Counted from the stretch's first letter, positions 32,329-39,899 are shown. The stretch: DNA of 40,319 nt from an uncultured Candidatus Melainabacteria bacterium (GCA_934754425.1 CAKVIN010000021.1:1-40319), one strand, 5' to 3'. Program-made: numbers and translations. The notes: generated from the sequence alone by a model not told the origin.

Positions 32329-32337
32329 ATTATACCA
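32329..32337 (-). promoter_or_regulatory. Extended -10 promoter, leaderless sensor kinase
   Basis: TGGTATAAT on the minus strand, TTTGAT, then the ATG at 32322; the same TGGTATAAT as before the UPF0210 gene. No Shine-Dalgarno. Confidence 0.6.
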
Positions 32338-32613
32338 CGTAAACTTTATTTTGGGTACTACGTACATGTGCTACGTACGTGTGCTACGCACGTAGATATT
32401 TGGTCGGCTTTTTTAAGTGGAAAGTGGAAAATTGAAAGTGGAAAGTTGTTTTAAAACGGTTGGTAATCGTAATTACAAGCATGGCGTATTTTTTTTAATA
32501 CAAATGTGCCACGTCATTGCGAGAAAATTGAGATTCTTATTTTGTAGTTTTATATAAGTTTCCGAGAATTTTCGTGGCAATCCAGATATTACGTCTAACT
32601 TTCCAGAAGTAAA

Positions 32614-32650
32614 AAAGAAAGCCTGCATCTCATAACTACAGGCTTTCTTT
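32614..32650 (-). terminator. Terminator of the two-small-gene unit
   Basis: AAAGAAAGCCTG (32614-32625) and CAGGCTTTCTTT (32639-32650) form a 12-bp stem with a U-run at the minus-strand exit. Confidence 0.85.
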
Positions 32651-32680
32651 TCTAAATTCAATTCCGTTGGGTACGTGTGC

Positions 32681-32926
32681 TTACTTTGCAAATTCTCCGG
32701 TGTAAAAGCTCATTAAGTTCGCCAAACGGTGCTGTTTTTCAGCAGCTTTTTCAATTCCTTGCTTGATTTCATCAAGCTCTTTTAATAATGTGTTTAAGTC
32801 TTTACGTCGTTTACTCTCTAGGCGTTCCTCCTTAACTGTCTGCCTCTCTTGGTTTATCGCCGCCAAATCTACTTCAATCCAGTCCGGCGAAAAACATTTG
32901 TTATTATATTCTTCCTTTCTGTTCAT
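32681..32926 (-). CDS. Small hypothetical protein, 81 aa, coiled coil
   Basis: Starts MNRKEEYNNKCFSPDWIEVD after AGGAGT at proper spacing. Residues about 25-75 are a continuous charged helix (TVKEERLESKRRKDLNTLLK then LDEIKQGIEKAAEKQHRL), very likely a coiled coil. No membrane segment. Preceded on the same strand by a 56-residue gene and ended by its own terminator, so a two-gene unit. Function unknown; size and style recall accessory or phage-type small proteins, without proof. Confidence 0.7.
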   Translation of the reverse strand: MNRKEEYNNKCFSPDWIEVDLAAINQERQTVKEERLESKRRKDLNTLLKELDEIKQGIEKAAEKQHRLANLMSFYTGEFAK

Positions 32927-33006
32927 ACGTTAATACTCCTATTTTGTCACACTATTTGATAAGTGTGTGGGGTGGGGTCTAATTGTACATTTTTGAATCT
33001 TACATT

Positions 33007-33177
33007 CTATTTTGATGGTGCTTTTACGCATCCAACTACATTTCTTACGAATTGGAAAATGTTTGTTACAACATCTCTGCATTCGATAAAATCCCTTCTG
33101 ACTTTTTGGAATTCTTCTGAGTTGAAATCAAAAGATGTCATTTCTGAGTATTCAATTAATGCTTCATGTTCGTCCAT
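33007..33177 (-). CDS. Small hypothetical protein, 56 aa
   Basis: Starts MDEHEALIEYSEMTSFDFNS and ends NVVGCVKAPSK. The ribosome-binding site AAGAGGTATAGTG before the ATG at 33177 is good. The protein has an acidic N-terminal half and a basic, partly hydrophobic C-terminal helix (DVVTNIFQFVRNVVGCV). It lies 80 nt upstream of the 81-residue gene on the same strand and is probably in the same transcript. Not recognised. Confidence 0.62.
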   Translation of the reverse strand: MDEHEALIEYSEMTSFDFNSEEFQKVRRDFIECRDVVTNIFQFVRNVVGCVKAPSK

Positions 33178-33537
33178 CACTATACCTCTTAATCAACAGC
33201 TGGGAGTTAAATTATTTAGTTATAATTTTTTGCTCCTTTTATACACGTTTTGTTTTGCTTTTACTTCCTTTGTTTGTTTTTTGTTTTTGCTTACAGTTAT
33301 GTTAACGGCATATTTTTGAAAAACTTTAGGGTTTTTATTCAAATGTTTACATTTCGTTACACAAATAGGCTTAAAGCTATGTGGTTACTGGCTTAACTAT
33401 TCTTAACTTAATTTGTAAAATGGTAACGAAATATTAAAACTTGTCCACATTCTATATGTTTGATGTAGAATGTATAAGTAGATTGTAATAGGAGAAGGAC
33501 AATCGTTATTTAATTAATGGTTGGATGTGTATAGAAT
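33178..33537. other. Control region between divergent small genes and accDA
   Basis: No gene. T-rich at 33230-33300, which on the minus strand gives A-rich upstream sequence for the small-gene unit. The right half carries the candidate accDA operator and a 5-codon open frame (ATG 33517 to TAG 33534, M-V-G-C-V) ending 3 nt before the accD ATG. Confidence 0.5.
33447..33473. promoter_or_regulatory. Inverted repeat upstream of accDA, candidate operator
   Basis: ACATTCTA (33447-33454) and TAGAATGT (33466-33473) with an 11-nt spacer, adjoining TTGTCC (33441-33446) and TTGATG (33460-33465), either of which could serve as -35. A repressor here would control acetyl-CoA carboxylase; the regulator is unknown. 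Confidence 0.4.
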
Positions 33538-34404
33538 ATGACAATACAAGAATGGTTTGATAAACGTAAAGAAGCTCAAATCGAAAGAAGAGCCAGAGAT
33601 ATGAAGGGGATTGAGGTAGAAGCACCTGAGCTTTGGACAAAATGTGTTCATTGTGATACCCAAATCTTGAAAAGTGAATTAGAAGAAAATATGATGGTTT
33701 GTCCGCATTGTGATTATCATTTTAGAATAAATGCGACAGCAAGAATTAAACAATTATTTGATGAAGGTTCTTTTAATGAAATTTCTAAGAATGTTCGTCC
33801 GTGTGACCCTTTAAACTTTGTCGATACAGAATCTTACGCACAAAGATTAAAGAAAGCGCACGAAAAAACCGGACTTGATGAAGCCGTAATTACCGGTATT
33901 GGAGAAATTGAAGGACACAAAATTGCAGCTGCTATTATGGACTTTGATTTTATGGGTGGCTCTATGGGAAGTGTTGTTGGTGAAAAAGTTACCAGAATTA
34001 TGGAAAAAGCACTTGAGCTTAAGCTTCCTATGTTAGCAATTACATCGTCAGGCGGAGCTAGAATGCAAGAAAGTGCATTAAGTCTTATGCAAATGGCAAA
34101 AACTTCTTGTGCTGTTGGTAAATTGGATGAAGCAGGTTTGTTATACATCAATTTGTTAACAGAGCCTACATTTGGTGGTATTACTGCAAGCTTCGGCACA
34201 TTAGGCGATATTATCATTGCAGAACAAGGTGCAAGAATCGGTTTTGCAGGTAGAAGAGTTATTGAGCAAACAATTAGGCAAAAACTTCCCGATGATTTCC
34301 AAACTGCAGAATATTTGCTTAAGTTTGGTCAAGTGGATATAGTATCTAAGAGAAAGAATTTAAGAAAGACTCTTGCTAGTATTTTAGAGATGCACGGGGT
34401 ATAA
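33538..34404 (+). CDS. accD: Acetyl-CoA carboxylase carboxyltransferase subunit beta
   Basis: 288 residues. Forms, with AccA, the enzyme moving carboxyl from biotin to acetyl-CoA, giving malonyl-CoA for fatty acid synthesis. N-terminal zinc finger with C36-x-x-C39 and C55-x-x-C58 (WTKCVHC, VCPHC), then the crotonase-like core: MDFDFMGGSMGSVVGEK, TSSGGARMQESALSLMQMAK, GGITASFGTLGDIIIAEQGA, IGFAGRRVIEQT. The Shine-Dalgarno is weak (GGA 13 nt upstream); a stronger GGAGAAGG lies further up before a 5-codon frame. The stop is 2 nt before accA. Confidence 0.96.
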   Translation: MTIQEWFDKRKEAQIERRARDMKGIEVEAPELWTKCVHCDTQILKSELEENMMVCPHCDYHFRINATARIKQLFDEGSFNEISKNVRPCDPLNFVDTESYAQRLKKAHEKTGLDEAVITGIGEIEGHKIAAAIMDFDFMGGSMGSVVGEKVTRIMEKALELKLPMLAITSSGGARMQESALSLMQMAKTSCAVGKLDEAGLLYINLLTEPTFGGITASFGTLGDIIIAEQGARIGFAGRRVIEQTIRQKLPDDFQTAEYLLKFGQVDIVSKRKNLRKTLASILEMHGV

Positions 34405-34406
34405 AA

Positions 34407-35360
34407 ATGGCAGTAGTATTAGATTTTGAAAAACCTATTGTAGAAATACAAAAAAAGATAGATGAATTAAAGAAAATGAGCGAAGAATCCGGCATGGATT
34501 TGGATAATCAGATTGAAACATTTGAAAAACAAGCTCAAGATTATAAAAAGGAGTTGTATTCTAAATTGAAACCTTCACAAAAATTACAAATCGCAAGACA
34601 TCCGGAAAGACCTAAATTTTTGGATTATGTTGAACTTATGTGCGAAGATTTTATCGAACTTCACGGTGACAGAGAAGGAATGGATGATAGAGCAATCATT
34701 GGTGGTATTGCAAAAATAGATGGCAAACCTGTTATGATTATCGGCATTCAAAAAGGTAAAACTACAAAGGAAAATTTAGAATATAATTTTGGTATGCCTC
34801 AACCACAAGGTTATAGAAAAGCTTTGAGATTGTTTAAACATGCGAACAAGTTTAATTTGCCAATTGTGACTTTGATTGATACTCCGGGGGCTTATCCTGG
34901 GATTAAGGCAGAAGAAACAGGTCAAGGTGTTGCGATTGCTACTAATTTAAGAGAAATGTCGAAATTAAATGTTCCGATTGTAGCAATTATTACCGGCGAA
35001 GGCTGTAGCGGTGGTGCTTTAGGTTTAGCGGTTGCTGATAGAGTAATGATGTTAGAACACGCTTATTACACAGTAATTTCTCCGGAAGGTTGTGCTTCAA
35101 TTCTTTGGCGTGATGCAGCTAGATTTGCTGATGCTGCGGAAGCTTTAAAGATAACATCAAAGGATTTATTAGAATTTGATATTATTGATGAAGAAATTGC
35201 TGAACCAATTGGAGGGGCTCATACAGATTATAATGTTGTTGCTGATAATATGAAATCTGCAATTATGAATGCGTTAGATGAGCTTTCTCAAAAAACTCCG
35301 GAAGTTTTGAAAGAAGAAAGATATAACAAATTCCGCAAAATGGGCAGATTTGTTGAATAA
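34407..35360 (+). CDS. accA: Acetyl-CoA carboxylase carboxyltransferase subunit alpha
   Basis: 317 residues, full length. N-terminal helical part (FEKPIVEIQKKIDELKKMSE), RHPERPKFLDYVE, HGDREGMDD, then the CoA- and biotin-binding crotonase fold: NFGMPQPQGYRKALRLFKHA, LIDTPGAYPGIKAEETGQG, ITGEGCSGGALGLAVADRV, ISPEGCASILWRDA. Pairs with AccD in an alpha2-beta2 carboxyltransferase. Only 2 nt separate it from accD, so expression is coupled and balanced. A strong terminator follows at 35399. Confidence 0.96.
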   Translation: MAVVLDFEKPIVEIQKKIDELKKMSEESGMDLDNQIETFEKQAQDYKKELYSKLKPSQKLQIARHPERPKFLDYVELMCEDFIELHGDREGMDDRAIIGGIAKIDGKPVMIIGIQKGKTTKENLEYNFGMPQPQGYRKALRLFKHANKFNLPIVTLIDTPGAYPGIKAEETGQGVAIATNLREMSKLNVPIVAIITGEGCSGGALGLAVADRVMMLEHAYYTVISPEGCASILWRDAARFADAAEALKITSKDLLEFDIIDEEIAEPIGGAHTDYNVVADNMKSAIMNALDELSQKTPEVLKEERYNKFRKMGRFVE

Positions 35361-35398
35361 TATTTTTCAAATGGAAAATTAAAAAACGCAAAATGTAG

Positions 35399-35432
35399 GG
35401 TGGGAAAAGCGTGAGCGGTTCCCACCTTTTTT
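35399..35432 (+). terminator. Terminator after accA
   Basis: GGTGGGAA (35399-35406), 12-nt loop, TTCCCACC (35419-35426), then T6. The stem begins within a TGTAGGGTGGG sequence similar to the palindrome upstream of nifS (its complement at 8828-8839), so the terminator appears to be a dispersed repeat. Confidence 0.88.
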
Positions 35433-35437
35433 ATTTT

Positions 35438-35833
35438 TTATTGATTTTTCAAAATTTTAGAAGAAGGTAGTTCTTTAACGTAATTAATACTATCTTTTAC
35501 GCAACTATCAGTCAATTTTTTATTACACGATTTTGTTAAAGCAAATCCGCAAGCTAAAATGGTTGAGAGTATAAGACACGTACCGTCAACATTCATAGCT
35601 TTTTCTTCTAAAAATTTATTCCATTTATGTTTGATTTTAGATGATAAACTTGTCTCATCACTTAAAATATCATCAATAGCTTCTTCGTTATTCTTAAATA
35701 ATGATTTTGGATGTGGATTGTTTTCTAAATAATCTTTTCCATACCAATGTTCTTTCAAGTTTTTTAGTGAACCAAATGAAGTATTCGTTGGTTGTTTGTT
35801 TATTCTGTAGTTATATATTTGATAAATTTTCAT
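35438..35833 (-). CDS. Hypothetical protein with TSFGS motif, 131 aa
   Basis: Starts MKIYQIYNYRINKQPTNTSF then GSLKNLKEHW: another protein with an M-K-I start and a Thr-Ser-Phe-Gly-Ser motif within the first 25 residues. A hydrophobic stretch (TCLILSTILACGFALTKS, about 85-102) may be a membrane helix or a buried helix; two cysteines follow. The rest is Lys/Asn/Ser-rich. The ribosome-binding site is weak (GAAAGC). Function unknown; convergent with accA. Confidence 0.65.
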   Translation of the reverse strand: MKIYQIYNYRINKQPTNTSFGSLKNLKEHWYGKDYLENNPHPKSLFKNNEEAIDDILSDETSLSSKIKHKWNKFLEEKAMNVDGTCLILSTILACGFALTKSCNKKLTDSCVKDSINYVKELPSSKILKNQ

Positions 35834-35860
35834 TTTTGATTTGCTTTCTAGTTTATGAAT

Positions 35861-35890
35861 GTAGTAGGTCAGGCATTGCCTGACAATAAC
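35861..35890. repeat. Short palindromic repeat
   Basis: GTAGTAGGTCAGGCATTGCC followed by TGACAA; GTCAGGCA and TGCCTGAC are perfect 8-bp arms around one T (35868-35884). The GTAGGTC head is like that of the 91-bp element. Confidence 0.6.
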
Positions 35891-35922
35891 TTCGATTATT
35901 CGTTTATAAAAAACTTTAAAAT

Positions 35923-35957
35923 AAATTTAAGGTGCATATATAACGCACCTTAAATTT
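35923..35957 (-). terminator. Terminator of the AMP-ligase gene
   Basis: AAATTTAAGGTGC (35923-35935) pairs perfectly with GCACCTTAAATTT (35945-35957), 6 nt beyond the stop; T-rich at the minus-strand exit. Confidence 0.88.
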
Positions 35958-35962
35958 AATAT

Positions 35963-37636
35963 CTATGCTTGAATAAGTTCTTTGACTTTATTTCTTTGAA
36001 CAGTTGCTTTTTTTGTTCTAGGTAAAGCTTGTTTTAGAACCGTAATATTAATAGGACGTTTGTAAGGTGTCAAGCGTTGTGAAAGTCGTTTGACTTCGTC
36101 TTTCATAATTTTATCCAAAGTAGTATCATCATATTTTGATTTAAGTTCTTCTGTTGGAACAACCACTGCTGCTATATCTTCAGTGCCGTCTTTTGCGCCG
36201 CCTTCACGAGAAACTCCGAATACACACACTTCCGCAAACAAATCGCTTTTTTCTAATACTGATTCTACTTCTTCAGGGAAAACTTTTTTGCCACCGGAAA
36301 GTACAATCATATTTTTTAAACGACCTGTAATATAAACACGTCCTTTTTCATCAATCCTTGCTTTGTCGCCGGTATGGAACCAACCTTCTTCGTCAATAGC
36401 TTCACGAGTTAATTCAGGTTGATTATGATAACCTTTCATTACAGAAGGGCCTCTAAGTAATAATTCACCTGTTTCACTGTCTGTTTTTGCTTCGTAGCTT
36501 GGAAGCGGAGTACCAACCGAACGTAAATCTCTATGACGCTCTACGTTTACTGTAACAATAGGGCTTGTTTCTGTTAATCCGTAAACTTCATAAACCTGTA
36601 TCCCAACTCTTTGGAAGAATTTTGCTACGCTTAAATCTAAAGGTGCACCACCTGACATACAACCCTTAAAGCTTCCACCAAAGCAATTATGGATTTTTCT
36701 AAACATAAGTTTTTTCATCCAAATAAATGGAACAAATTTTGCAAAATGATATAAAATTGGAAACATTTTTTGAGAAAATTTAGAAGTATTTTTCATTTCA
36801 GCTTCCAAACCGGTTTTAAGAAGTTTCAAAAATGCAGGTACAACAATCATAAAATTGATTTTTCTATCACGCATAATATTTAAAATATCTTTTGGTTTTA
36901 AATTATGTGTATAATAAACTGAAAAACCAAGGTTTAGGAAAGTTGTAAATCCTACAGTCATTTCAAATAAATGGTTCATTGGTAAGATAGAAAGAATTCT
37001 AACATCACCATTTGGCAAAATTTTATCAAAAGTAACTTTTAATCCATTTAACTGCGCAAGCATATTGCCAAAAGTTGTTTCAACTCCTTTTGGTTTGCCT
37101 GTTGTACCTGATGTATAAATAATAAATACGGTAGATTTGCTTGAGCGATGACGCCATTTGCAAGTATAGTTATTTGGTATTGTATAAATACTTTGTAAAT
37201 TATCATTTACAGGATGTTCGTCCATTACAATAATGTGTTTTAGAGATGGAATAACTTTTTGTAATTCAAGAGCTTTGTCAATATAAGATTGTGATACAAG
37301 CATTACAGAAGGTAAGCAATCGGAAAGTATTGATTGCAATTCATATTTTGTTAGTTTTATATCTAAAGGCACAGTAATTAATCCGGAAATAACTGATGCA
37401 AAAACGCAAGCACCATATTCCGGTTTTGATTCAGAAAGTATTGCAAGTTTTTCACCTTTTTGAAGTCCTAAATCGTTCATCAAATATGCAGCAAGTCTTC
37501 TTGACATCAAGCCCAAACCATCATAAGTAAGCTCTTTCCAGCCAAATTGAGTTTTCATACCAAGAGCTATTTTTCTTGCGTATATGTTTGTTTTATCTTC
37601 TAATAAAGATAATACGTTACTTTCACGTTCTTTCAT
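35963..37636 (-). CDS. AMP-dependent acyl-CoA synthetase/ligase
   Basis: 557 residues. Activates a carboxylic acid (probably a fatty acid) as acyl-AMP and transfers it to CoA, or in some relatives to ACP. Motifs: IIYTSGTTGKPKGVE (ATP loop), GGAPLDLSVAKFF, YGLTETSPIV, GWFHTGDKA, and the C-terminal GRLKNMIVLSGGKKVFPEEVE with a catalytic Lys in the last domain (PRTKKATVQRNKVKEL). Resembles FadD/Aas-like long-chain ligases. The ATG at 37636 follows CAGGAGGGATGT, a strong ribosome-binding site, and replaces a possible GTG 18 nt upstream. A single-gene unit lying between the two acetyl-CoA carboxylase loci; chain length preference is not readable. Confidence 0.92.
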   Translation of the reverse strand: MKERESNVLSLLEDKTNIYARKIALGMKTQFGWKELTYDGLGLMSRRLAAYLMNDLGLQKGEKLAILSESKPEYGACVFASVISGLITVPLDIKLTKYELQSILSDCLPSVMLVSQSYIDKALELQKVIPSLKHIIVMDEHPVNDNLQSIYTIPNNYTCKWRHRSSKSTVFIIYTSGTTGKPKGVETTFGNMLAQLNGLKVTFDKILPNGDVRILSILPMNHLFEMTVGFTTFLNLGFSVYYTHNLKPKDILNIMRDRKINFMIVVPAFLKLLKTGLEAEMKNTSKFSQKMFPILYHFAKFVPFIWMKKLMFRKIHNCFGGSFKGCMSGGAPLDLSVAKFFQRVGIQVYEVYGLTETSPIVTVNVERHRDLRSVGTPLPSYEAKTDSETGELLLRGPSVMKGYHNQPELTREAIDEEGWFHTGDKARIDEKGRVYITGRLKNMIVLSGGKKVFPEEVESVLEKSDLFAEVCVFGVSREGGAKDGTEDIAAVVVPTEELKSKYDDTTLDKIMKDEVKRLSQRLTPYKRPINITVLKQALPRTKKATVQRNKVKELIQA

Positions 37637-37767
37637 ACATCCCTCCTGACACACAAAGCCTTAATAATATTATACCAAAAGATATAATATTGTATATGAA
37701 ACTTAATAAAAATTAAAATTATTTGAATGATAATTGATATTTAATTTAAGTTTCGATTAAATTTTAA

Positions 37768-37797
37768 AAAACGGAGTAAAATATTTTGCTCCGTTTT
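37768..37797 (-). terminator. Terminator after accC
   Basis: AAAACGGAG (37768-37776) and CTCCGTTTT (37789-37797) with an inner AAAATATTTT palindrome; 11 nt from the accC stop. Confidence 0.88.
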
Positions 37798-37807
37798 GAT
37801 ATTTTTA

Positions 37808-39172
37808 TTACTCAGCTTTAAATTCTTTACCCTGTCTTTTATAGAAATCTTCTATAAATCCAGTATTGAATTTACCGCTCATAAATACTTCATCCTCAAC
37901 AATTTGTTGGTGGAATGGAATTGTTGTCTTGATACCTGTTACAACATATTCTTTCAAAGCTTGATACATTCTGCGTCTTGCTTCGTTTCTGTTTTCGCCC
38001 CAACATATCAATTTACCAATCATTGAATCGTAATAAGGTGGGATTGAATACCCAGGGTACACATGAGAATCAACTCTTATGCCAAATCCACCCGGAGCAA
38101 AATATCCGTCAATTTTCCCAGGGCAAGGCATAAAGTCATGTTCAGGGTCTTCTGCGTTAATACGACATTCAATTGCGTGACCTCTCAAAAGCACGTCATC
38201 TTGCGTATAACCCAATTTTTTACCGGAAGCTACAAGGATTTGTTCTCTTACGATATCAATCTGCGAAATCATTTCTGTAACACAGTGCTCAACCTGAACA
38301 CGAGTGTTCATTTCCATAAAGTACCATTTACCGTCATGGTCAAGCAAGAATTCGCAAGTACCTGCACCTTCATAACCAATAGCCTTAGCCGCACGAACAG
38401 CTGCAGCGCCCATTTCTTTTCTTGTTGCTTCATCAATGGCAGGTGATGGAGCTTCTTCTAATAATTTTTGGTGTCTTCTCTGAATAGAACAATCTCTTTC
38501 ACCTAAGTGGATAACATTACCAAAAGAGTCGCCCAAAATTTGTACTTCAATATGTCTAGGGTTTTCTAAGAATTTTTCTGCATAAATTCCTGGGTTGCCG
38601 AAGAATTTTTCTGCTTCCATCTGGCAAAGGTTCATGTTTGTTTCAAGCTCATCATCGCTTCTAACGATTCTCATACCTTTACCGCCACCACCGGCAGTCG
38701 CTTTTAAGATGATTGGATAACCGGCTTTGTGAGCAAATTCTCTAGCCTGTTCCAAAGATTCTAAAATACCTGTCCCTGGGGTTACAGGAACATTATTTTC
38801 AATCATTGTTTTACGAGCAGTAGCCTTATCGCCCATTTTTCTCATAGAATCTGCAGATGGTCCGATAAATTTAATACCGTGTTCAGAACAAATATCAACA
38901 AAATCAGCTCTTTCTGACATAAAACCATATCCTGGGTGAATAGCATCGCAGCCTGTCATTAAAGCAGTAGAAATAATTGCAGGAATATTCAAATAACTTT
39001 GTGAACTTGGAGCAGGCCCGATACAATAAGCATCAGTTGCTAATCTTACGTGAAGTGACTTTGCATCTGCTTGTGAATACACAGCAACAGTAGGAATCCC
39101 TAATTCTCTACACGCTCTTATAACTCTAACGGCGATTTCGCCTCTATTTGCGATTAAAACTCGTTTAAACAT
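37808..39172 (-). CDS. accC: Biotin carboxylase subunit of acetyl-CoA carboxylase
   Basis: 454 residues, full length. Uses ATP and bicarbonate to carboxylate the biotin on AccB. ANRGEIAVRVIRA at the N-terminus, AIHPGYGFMSE, ATP-grasp loop KATAGGGGKGMRIV (157-170), GERDCSIQRRHQKLLEEAP, FMEMNTRVQVEHCVTE (metal and ATP site), and HAIECRINAEDP. AAGGAAGGGTT precedes the ATG. Third gene of efp-accB-accC; the spacer to accB (about 150 nt) contains inverted short tandem repeats that could form a long stem and influence how much accC is made relative to accB. Confidence 0.97.
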   Translation of the reverse strand: MFKRVLIANRGEIAVRVIRACRELGIPTVAVYSQADAKSLHVRLATDAYCIGPAPSSQSYLNIPAIISTALMTGCDAIHPGYGFMSERADFVDICSEHGIKFIGPSADSMRKMGDKATARKTMIENNVPVTPGTGILESLEQAREFAHKAGYPIILKATAGGGGKGMRIVRSDDELETNMNLCQMEAEKFFGNPGIYAEKFLENPRHIEVQILGDSFGNVIHLGERDCSIQRRHQKLLEEAPSPAIDEATRKEMGAAAVRAAKAIGYEGAGTCEFLLDHDGKWYFMEMNTRVQVEHCVTEMISQIDIVREQILVASGKKLGYTQDDVLLRGHAIECRINAEDPEHDFMPCPGKIDGYFAPGGFGIRVDSHVYPGYSIPPYYDSMIGKLICWGENRNEARRRMYQALKEYVVTGIKTTIPFHQQIVEDEVFMSGKFNTGFIEDFYKRQGKEFKAE

Positions 39173-39182
39173 AACCCTTCCT

Positions 39183-39325
39183 TTGACGTCGCTAAGTAGT
39201 TAAGTCGTTAGGTCGTTAAGTTCATTTTTTAAATTCTGTTTTACTATTTGTTATTTTTATCTATTTATGAGCGAAGCGAATTTATTGAACTTAATAGCTT
39301 AACGACTTAATAACTTAAAGACTTA
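39183..39325. repeat. Inverted short tandem repeats in the accB-accC spacer
   Basis: Left block (about 39183-39223) of GTCGTTA-type repeats, including GTCGTTAGGTCGTTAAGTTC at 39204-39223, and a right block (about 39286-39324) of TTAACGACTTAA-type sequence in the opposite sense. They can pair as a long imperfect stem within the mRNA. Confidence 0.75.
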
Positions 39326-39787
39326 CTATTCCACATACATCAAAACTTGACCAAATTCAATTGGGTCGCCGTTTTTAACACAGATTTGTGTAACTTTACC
39401 GGCTTGTTCAGCTTTGATTTCGTTCATTAATTTCATTGCTTCAATAATACAAACAACATCACCAACATTAACTGTAGAACCAACTTCTACGAATGGAGCA
39501 GCTTCCGGAGAAGATGCTGCGTAGAAAGTACCTACCATTGGTGAAGTAATAGCTTTACCTTTTATTTCCGGTTCTTTTGCAGCTGATACTGGAGCAGAAG
39601 CTTGTGGAGCAGCTTGAGCCGGAGCCGGTGCAGCTGCAACTGCAGGAGCAGAAGCTACCATATTAACTTCAGGTAAATCTTTTCTGATAGTTATTGCTTG
39701 ATCACCATCTTCCAATGATATTTCTGTTAAATCATTGTCAGCAATGATTTTTGCTAATTTTTCTATATAATCTGATTCAAATTTCAT
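39326..39787 (-). CDS. accB: Biotin carboxyl carrier protein of acetyl-CoA carboxylase
   Basis: 153 residues. N-terminal helical segment (FESDYIEKLAKIIADNDL), a Pro/Ala linker (about 45-70, with AAAPAPAQAAPQASAPVSAA), and the C-terminal biotinyl domain with SPMVGTFYAASSPEA and the biotin site EAMKLMNEI, K119. Carries biotin between AccC and the AccA/AccD transferase. AAAGGAGAT precedes the ATG. Sits between efp and accC in an order common in cyanobacteria and Firmicutes. Confidence 0.97.
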   Translation of the reverse strand: MKFESDYIEKLAKIIADNDLTEISLEDGDQAITIRKDLPEVNMVASAPAVAAAPAPAQAAPQASAPVSAAKEPEIKGKAITSPMVGTFYAASSPEAAPFVEVGSTVNVGDVVCIIEAMKLMNEIKAEQAGKVTQICVKNGDPIEFGQVLMYVE

Positions 39788-39807
39788 TAAAAATCTCCTT
39801 TAAAGAA

Positions 39808-39896
39808 GTCGTTAAGCCACTAAGTCGTTATGTCCTTAAGTTCATTATTATCTAAAACGAACTTAACGTCTTAATGACTTAAAGACCTAATGACGT
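39808..39896. repeat. Inverted short tandem repeats in the efp-accB spacer
   Basis: Arms at about 39808-39843 (GTCGTTAAGCCACTAAGTCG onward) and 39858-39896 (GAACTTAACGTC onward, ending TGACG) form an imperfect stem of about 35 bp with a loop of about 14 nt, ending 3 nt from the efp stop. The same repeat family as upstream of nifS and between accB and accC. Confidence 0.78.
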
Positions 39897-39899
39897 TTT

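Larger units (their letters stand above)
32323..32680. repeat. Intergenic repeat cluster
   Basis: No credible gene. From left: about 32356-32395 an alternating ACGTACGTGTGCTACG-type repeat with self-complementary parts; 32415-32445 a GTGGAAA short tandem repeat; about 32512-32585 an imperfect inverted repeat opening GTCATTGCGAGAAAATT and closing AATTTTCGTGGCAATCC, of a kind (CATTGCGAG...GCAATCC) I recall as dispersed in many bacterial genomes; then the terminator 32614-32650. A minus-strand frame here (32473-32691) is merely translated repeat. Confidence 0.7.

Noticed and set aside
32473..32691. Minus-strand 72-codon frame
   Set aside because: It is made of the dispersed inverted repeat and the terminator, and overlaps the end of the 81-residue gene.
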